Shown here: positions 7,379 to 10,848 of the stretch, piece by piece
How the letters are laid out: each line of letters begins with the position of its first letter
How positions within the stretch are numbered: position 1 is the stretch's first letter
Assembly: GCA_022717655.1 (NCBI GenBank)
Contig: JAIIAN010000097.1
Span: 1 to 10,848 of the forward strand
Direction: 5' to 3'
Origin: Bacillota bacterium
GTDB taxonomy: Bacteria; Bacillota; Clostridia; Lachnospirales; Lachnospiraceae
Length of the DNA: 10,848 bases
Translations under genes and position numbers: made by a program
Notes under the pieces: generated by a model
Told to the model about the DNA's origin: nothing
What the model saw: the letters and a program-made list of their open reading frames with translations, nothing else
The model's database searches: none

Positions 7379-7407
7379 TTGACAAGGTGGCTGTGCAATG
7401 ATATCAT
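7379..7407 (+). promoter_or_regulatory. Strong sigma-A promoter of dapA
   Basis: A perfect TTGACA (7379-7384), a 17-base spacer and TATCAT (7402-7407) form the best promoter in the window. Transcription should begin near 7414, just ahead of the lysine riboswitch. The -35 box starts 18 bp after the holA stop codon. No terminator lies between them, so read-through from holA would also pass through the riboswitch. Confidence 0.8.
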
Positions 7408-7419
7408 TTTAGAGATACG

Positions 7420-7592
7420 AGATGTAGATAGAGGTTGCATTTTTCATGAGTAAATGGTTGGATGTTCAGGAGCAGGTGAAGGCTTTTGAAAGGGAAAGAT
7501 GCCGAAAAAATACAAGACCTGAGCTTGTGTTTTTGGGCATGTCATTAAGAGTGGCATGACTGTCATCGCAGGATGGAGTGCTATCTGATAGA
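7420..7592 (+). promoter_or_regulatory. Lysine riboswitch (L box) controlling dapA
   Basis: The 5' leader of dapA matches the L-box pattern in order. AGATAGAGG (7426-7434) starts the 5' side, with GAGTA (7448-7452) in the loop-E-like part. The core segment GTGAAGG...GAAAGGGAAAGATGCCGAA spans 7477-7506. A hairpin follows with TACAAG (7511-7516) pairing CTTGTG (7524-7529), then a second hairpin with CATGTCA (7538-7544) pairing TGGCATG (7552-7558). CTGTCATCGC precedes the 3' closing strand CTATCT (7581-7586), which pairs with AGATAG (7426-7431) as helix P1. Lysine binding stabilises P1 and should favour the downstream terminator, lowering dapA expression. A competing hairpin, AGATAT/ATATCT (7590-7608), may be part of the antiterminator; I could not resolve the switch pairing fully. 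Identification rests on remembered family consensus and on position before a lysine-pathway gene. Confidence 0.92.
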
Positions 7593-7609
7593 TATGAAAC
7601 GGATATCTG

Positions 7610-7638
7610 GAGACGGCGCATCTTGCCGTCTCTTTTTT
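7610..7638 (+). terminator. Riboswitch-linked intrinsic terminator (attenuator)
   Basis: GAGACGGC (7610-7617) pairs perfectly with GCCGTCTC (7625-7632) around a 7-base loop and is followed by six T's (7633-7638). It lies 24 bases after the 3' strand of riboswitch helix P1 and 62 bases before the dapA ATG. That is the expected place for premature termination when lysine is plentiful. Confidence 0.88.
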
Positions 7639-7700
7639 ATGGAAATAGATACGGTGTGTATCACAAAATTCAACTAAAATGAGTTTAAGGAGGAAAAGAT

Positions 7701-8585
7701 ATGGCAATTTTTAAAGGCGCAGGTGTTGCAATTGTTACACCGATGAAAGACAACTTAGAGGTAAATTATGACAAACTGGATGAGATTTTAGAGGAACAGA
7801 TTGCAGGAAAAACAGATTCTATCGTAATTTGTGGAACAACAGGAGAATCTGCAACCCTCTCTGAAGAAGAACACTTAGAAGCAATCCGTTTTACCATTGA
7901 ACGTGTAAATCACAGAATCCCTGTTATTGCAGGTACTGGTTCAAACTGTACTCAGACTGCAATTCAGATGAGCAAAGAAGCAGAAGAAGCAGGAGCAGAC
8001 GGAGTGCTTTTAGTAACACCTTACTACAACAAAGCAACTCAGAATGGTCTGATTGCACATTATACAGCAATTGCAAACGAAATTAAAGTTCCGGCAATCC
8101 TTTATAATGTACCAAGCCGTACAGGATGTGCACTTCAGCCGAAAACAATTGCTCATCTGGTAAAAAATGTAGAAAATATCGTAGGTATCAAAGAAGCATC
8201 CGGAGATATCAGCCATGTAGCACAGGTAATGAATCTGTGTGACGGACAGATTGATTTATATTCCGGAAATGATGACCAGGTTGTACCGCTGTTATCTTTA
8301 GGCGGACTGGGTGTTATCTCTGTTCTTTCTAACGTAGCACCACAGTATGTACACGACATGGTTTACAAATTCTTTGAAGGGGATGTTGCAGGAAGCCGTA
8401 AAATGCAGTTAGATGCACTTCCAGTTATCAATGCATTATTTTGCGAAGTAAACCCAATTCCAGTAAAAGCTGCAATGAATCTGCAGGGAAAAGAAGTGGG
8501 ACCGCTTCGTGCACCACTGACTGAAATGGAACCGGAACATCAGGAAATTCTTAAAAAAGCAATGAAAGAGTTAGGAATTTTATGA
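7701..8585 (+). CDS. dapA: 4-hydroxy-tetrahydrodipicolinate synthase
   Basis: Cytoplasmic aldolase-class enzyme that condenses pyruvate with aspartate semialdehyde. This is the first committed step toward diaminopimelate (for peptidoglycan) and lysine. The 294-residue protein is a single TIM barrel of standard length. Visible catalytic residues are K164 in GIKEASGD (Schiff base with pyruvate), T46-T47 in GTTGES, Y109 in TPYYN, and Y135 and R140 in LYNVPSRTG. GNDDQ and NPIPVKAA complete the family pattern. A perfect AAGGAGG (7687-7693) is 7 bases before the ATG. It has its own promoter, lysine riboswitch and attenuator upstream and a terminator downstream, so it appears to be a single-gene unit. 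No dapB is adjacent. Related NAL/HPA family enzymes are excluded mainly by the lysine riboswitch and the intact R140. Confidence 0.97.
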   Translation: MAIFKGAGVAIVTPMKDNLEVNYDKLDEILEEQIAGKTDSIVICGTTGESATLSEEEHLEAIRFTIERVNHRIPVIAGTGSNCTQTAIQMSKEAEEAGADGVLLVTPYYNKATQNGLIAHYTAIANEIKVPAILYNVPSRTGCALQPKTIAHLVKNVENIVGIKEASGDISHVAQVMNLCDGQIDLYSGNDDQVVPLLSLGGLGVISVLSNVAPQYVHDMVYKFFEGDVAGSRKMQLDALPVINALFCEVNPIPVKAAMNLQGKEVGPLRAPLTEMEPEHQEILKKAMKELGIL

Positions 8586-8636
8586 TGTTCGAGGATTGCA
8601 GAAATTGCGTAGCAATGGAGCAATCCGATTACATCA
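8583..8636. repeat. Nested palindromic element overlapping the dapA stop codon
   Basis: Three nested inverted repeats share one centre: TGATGT/ACATCA (8583-8588, 8631-8636), GGATTGC/GCAATCC (8593-8599, 8620-8626) and ATTGC/GCAAT (8604-8608, 8612-8616) around a 3-base loop. The outermost arm includes the dapA stop codon. No T-tract follows directly, so it is not itself a terminator; a real one lies 19 bp further on. It could stabilise the 3' end of the dapA mRNA or be a copy of a dispersed palindromic repeat. Confidence 0.6.
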
Positions 8637-8654
8637 TTATTAGATAAAAAAAAG

Positions 8655-8701
8655 AATCCGCTGTAAGATACGAAAACAAACGTTCTTATAGCGGATTTTT
8701 T
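8655..8701 (+). terminator. Strong rho-independent terminator after dapA, possibly bidirectional
   Basis: AATCCGCTGTAAGA (8655-8668) pairs with TCTTATAGCGGATT (8684-8697) over 14 pairs including one G-T, followed by a T-run to 8701 and more T's at 8705-8710. Eight A's (8646-8653) before the stem would give a T-tract on the other strand, so it could also stop leftward transcripts. No leftward gene is seen nearby. Confidence 0.88.
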
Positions 8702-8781
8702 GTCTTTTTTGGAAGAGAATGGCAAAGGAAACTGCGGATTTTAAGAAATGTTTAGTTGCCTTTTTGTAAGTTTTATAGTAT

Positions 8782-8787
8782 TATAAT
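8782..8787 (+). promoter_or_regulatory. Candidate -10 box for the glycopolymer genes
   Basis: A perfect TATAAT is found 69 bases before the TTG start at 8856, downstream of the dapA terminator, so the genes to the right need a promoter here. The -35 is poor: TTGCCT (8756-8761) is 20 bases upstream and TTGTAA (8764-8769) only 12. A weak promoter or one needing an activator is possible. Confidence 0.4.
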
Positions 8788-8795
8788 TTAGAAAT

Positions 8796-8835
8796 TTAAT
8801 GAATTAGAAAAAAAATTAATGAATTAGAAATAAAA
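8796..8835 (+). repeat. Tandem 20-bp duplication in the glycosyltransferase leader
   Basis: Two adjacent 20-bp units (8796-8815 and 8816-8835) share TTAATGAATTAGAAA and differ at one position (A or T, at 8811 and 8831). They sit between the TATAAT box and the ribosome binding site, so they would be transcribed as part of the leader. A very weak further partial copy (ATTTAGAAAT) precedes them. Confidence 0.75.
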
Positions 8836-8841
8836 GAATAG

Positions 8842-8848
8842 AAGGTGG
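8842..8848 (+). promoter_or_regulatory. Ribosome binding site supporting a TTG start
   Basis: AAGGTGG, one base from consensus, lies 7 bases before the TTG at 8856. The next in-frame ATG is at codon 51 and would delete the first membrane segment, so the TTG is the most likely start. Confidence 0.7.
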
Positions 8849-8855
8849 TTAAACC

Positions 8856-10259
8856 TTGATAAAGGAAAATCAGAAGCATTTTAATCGACTGCATGTGGTA
8901 ATTGATGCTTTTGTAATTATCATTTCTTATTTTCTGGCGTGGTTTTTAAAATTTCATCTGCCGATTTTAAGAGATGAGGGCGGAAGGCTTCCATTTCATA
9001 TTTACATGAGTGCGCTGTTCTTTATTGTACCAGCTTATCTTATGTTGTATTATGCATTTAGTTTATATACGCCAAAACGGGTACAAGGAAGAAGACTTGA
9101 ATTTTCAAATATATTTAAAGCAAATACACTGGGGATGTTTCTGTTAATTACAGGTTTGTATCTGATTAAGCAGATTGACTTTTCACGTCATGTAATTGTT
9201 ATTTTTTATGTCATTAATGTCGTAGCAGAAGAATTGACTCGGATGCTGATTCGGGTTGTACTTCGCAAAATGCGTGCAAAAGGTTATAATCAGAAACATA
9301 TTTTACTGGTTGGATACAGCAGAGCATGTGAAGAGTATATTGACCGTATTTTGGCAAATCCACAGTGGGGATATACGATTCGTGGAATTTTAGATGACAA
9401 TGTAGAGTCTGGATATCTGTATCGTGGAATCAAAGTGCTTGGCCGGATTGACAATCTGATGGTGATTCTCCCACAGAATCATTTGGACGAGATTGCGATT
9501 ACACTGGGATTAAGCGAATATTTCCGATTAGAACAGATTGTTGCATTGTGTGAAAAATCTGGAGTGCATACAAAATTCATACCAGATTACAATCGAATTA
9601 TACCGACAAAACCTTATACCGAAGATATTTTAGGGCTTCCGGTTATTAATATTCGTTATGTACCGCTTACCAATACGTTTAATGCGTTTACAAAACGAGT
9701 GATGGATATTGTAGGAGCATGTGTTGCAATTGTATTATTTTCACCAGTCATGCTGTTTTCGGTGATTATGATAAAATTAACTTCACCAGGACCTTTGATT
9801 TATAAACAGGAAAGAGTCGGACTTCATAATCGCAATTTCCTGATGTATAAATTCCGTTCCATGGAAGTACAGCCTCCAGAAGAGGAGAAAAAAGCGTGGA
9901 CGGTAAAAAATGACCCGAGGGTTACTAATTTTGGACGATTTATGAGAAAGACAAGCATTGATGAGCTCCCTCAGCTTTTTAATGTATTAAAAGGTGAGAT
10001 GAGCCTTGTAGGTCCGCGTCCGGAACGTCCATTTTTTGTGGAAAAGTTTCGGGAAGAGATTCCGCGTTACATGATTAAACACCAGGTACGTCCAGGTCTG
10101 ACCGGATGGGCACAGGTAAACGGATACCGCGGAAATACCTCGATTCGGAAAAGAATTGAGTATGATTTATATTATATTGAAAACTGGACGTTAGGTCTGG
10201 ATATCAAGATACTGATACTTACATTCTTTAAAGGATTTATCAATAAAAATGCATATTAA
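8856..10259 (+). CDS. Polyprenyl-phosphate sugar-1-phosphate transferase (WbaP/WcaJ-type initiating enzyme)
   Basis: Membrane enzyme expected to move a sugar-1-phosphate from a nucleotide sugar onto undecaprenyl phosphate, the first step in building a capsule, exopolysaccharide or wall glycopolymer. The 467-residue protein has several hydrophobic segments in its N-terminal part (about 12-32, 50-70, 90-105, 110-127). A nucleotide-fold, CoA_binding_3-like domain follows (about 147-265, LLVGYSRACEEYI). After a further membrane hairpin (about 283-307) comes the catalytic bacterial sugar transferase domain. It shows SPGPLIYKQERVG, YKFRSM, the D369-E370 pair in TSIDELPQLFNVLKGEMS, LVGPRPE (384-390) and RPGLTGWAQVNGYRG. 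Length and layout match long WbaP/WcaJ-type enzymes rather than short PglC-type ones. The sugar (glucose or galactose are usual) cannot be read from sequence. It starts with TTG and is 20 bp ahead of an LCP gene. Confidence 0.93.
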   Translation: MIKENQKHFNRLHVVIDAFVIIISYFLAWFLKFHLPILRDEGGRLPFHIYMSALFFIVPAYLMLYYAFSLYTPKRVQGRRLEFSNIFKANTLGMFLLITGLYLIKQIDFSRHVIVIFYVINVVAEELTRMLIRVVLRKMRAKGYNQKHILLVGYSRACEEYIDRILANPQWGYTIRGILDDNVESGYLYRGIKVLGRIDNLMVILPQNHLDEIAITLGLSEYFRLEQIVALCEKSGVHTKFIPDYNRIIPTKPYTEDILGLPVINIRYVPLTNTFNAFTKRVMDIVGACVAIVLFSPVMLFSVIMIKLTSPGPLIYKQERVGLHNRNFLMYKFRSMEVQPPEEEKKAWTVKNDPRVTNFGRFMRKTSIDELPQLFNVLKGEMSLVGPRPERPFFVEKFREEIPRYMIKHQVRPGLTGWAQVNGYRGNTSIRKRIEYDLYYIENWTLGLDIKILILTFFKGFINKNAY

Positions 10260-10279
10260 ATACAATAAGGGGAAATAAG

Positions 10280-10848
10280 ATGGCAAAGAGAAGCAGAAAT
10301 ACTGTAAAACGCAAAAGAAGACGACTGATATTTGGAATTGAACTGGTTGTACTGCTGGTTTTAGTTGGCGTGCTTTTTGTATATGCGAATATTACAAATA
10401 AACTTGGCAAGATTGATACTTCAGACAGTGCAGACAGCGCAGATGTCAAAGTCAACGAACAGGTAGTAGGCAGTAAAGTTATGAAGGGCTATACGAATAT
10501 CGCTTTGTTTGGAGTGGATTCCCGAGATGAAAATCTGGATAGTTCTAATAGTGATACGACAATTGTAGCAAGTATCAATAATGATACAAAAGAAGTAAGA
10601 CTGGTTTCTATTTATCGTGATACCTACTTAAATATCGGACAGGATAAAGATAAATATGACAAGGCAAATGCAGCTTATGCAATCGGTGGACCAGTTCAGG
10701 CGATGTCTATGTTGAATACAAACCTGGATTTAAATATTAGAAATTATGTTTCGGTTGACTTTAATGCGCTGGTAAAAGTGATTGATTTACTTGGCGGACT
10801 CGATGTCGATTTGTCTTATGAAGAAATTGAACATATGAATAACTATTG
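10280..10848 (+). CDS. LytR-CpsA-Psr (LCP) family protein, cut by right window edge
   Basis: LCP proteins sit on the outer face of the membrane and transfer glycopolymers from their lipid carrier to peptidoglycan, or act in related assembly steps. The visible 189 residues show a very basic cytoplasmic start (KRKRRR), one membrane segment (about 16-36) and a short Ser/Asp-rich linker. The beginning of the LCP domain (from about 70) has NIALFGVDSRD with D80 and R82, SDTTIVASIN with D92, RLVSIYRDTYLNI with R113, and FNALVKVIDLLGGLDVDL. These Asp and Arg residues are the conserved lipid-phosphate-binding set. AAGGGG (10267-10272) is 7 bases before the ATG. The open frame reaches the edge without a stop; about 100 or more residues are missing. 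The neighbouring initiating transferase fits a role in surface glycopolymer assembly. Confidence 0.9.
   Translation, partial: MAKRSRNTVKRKRRRLIFGIELVVLLVLVGVLFVYANITNKLGKIDTSDSADSADVKVNEQVVGSKVMKGYTNIALFGVDSRDENLDSSNSDTTIVASINNDTKEVRLVSIYRDTYLNIGQDKDKYDKANAAYAIGGPVQAMSMLNTNLDLNIRNYVSVDFNALVKVIDLLGGLDVDLSYEEIEHMNNY

Noticed and set aside
7648..7662. GATAC/GTATC mini-hairpin before the dapA ribosome binding site
   Set aside because: It has only five base pairs, does not cover the ribosome binding site, and is easily explained by chance.
7444..7707. 87-codon minus-strand open frame opposite the dapA leader
   Set aside because: The region is explained by the lysine riboswitch and terminator. 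The frame runs through paired RNA elements and shows no recognisable protein features.
10240..10455. 71-codon minus-strand open frame opposite the LCP gene start
   Set aside because: The plus strand encodes a clear LCP N-terminus with a ribosome binding site; the reverse frame is a shadow.

Overview
The window looks like chromosomal DNA of a low-GC Gram-positive bacterium of the Clostridia, most likely Lachnospiraceae. The signs are AT-rich coding sequence, strong AAGGAGG-type ribosome binding sites, occasional GTG and TTG starts, Gram-positive-type lipoproteins, and a comEA / two-component / comEC / holA neighbourhood. The family assignment is inference; I cannot name a genus or species from sequence alone. 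I see no insertion sequence, prophage, CRISPR array, tRNA or rRNA.

Positions 1-250 form a divergent intergenic region. On the minus strand, the first 14 codons of a gene running off the left edge have a good ribosome binding site and promoter. A 13-bp palindrome resembling a Fur/PerR-family operator covers that promoter's -10 box. A weaker promoter faces right.

Positions 251-6264 hold five tightly packed genes: an SLBB-plus-helix-hairpin-helix ComEA-like exported protein, an OmpR-type response regulator, its HAMP histidine kinase, a lipoprotein with two GerMN domains, and the DNA-uptake channel ComEC. Gaps are 12-22 bp, and the last pair overlaps by 8 bp. The DNA-uptake genes therefore flank a regulatory pair with a surface lipoprotein. 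The regulator-kinase-GerMN lipoprotein order recalls the actinobacterial MtrA-MtrB-LpqB system, and is the most interesting idea in the window. A 118-bp gap with a tandem repeat and a small hairpin separates comEC from holA (clamp-loader delta subunit).

Positions 7361-7700 contain no gene but are fully used. A near-consensus promoter begins 18 bp after holA. It drives a lysine riboswitch (L box) and an intrinsic terminator, controlling dapA, the first committed step of diaminopimelate and lysine synthesis. dapA stands alone, followed by a palindromic element and a strong terminator that could work in both directions.

Positions 8702-10848 start a cell-surface glycopolymer locus. A polyprenyl-phosphate sugar-phosphate transferase (TTG start) loads the first sugar onto the lipid carrier. 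It is followed 20 bp later by a LytR-CpsA-Psr family gene, cut by the right edge, of the type that attaches finished glycopolymers to peptidoglycan. A 20-bp tandem duplication lies in the leader of this unit.

Most of the window is recognisable housekeeping and regulatory sequence. The points that most deserve a second look are the possible three-component signalling module, the operator-like palindrome, and the repeats in the gaps.
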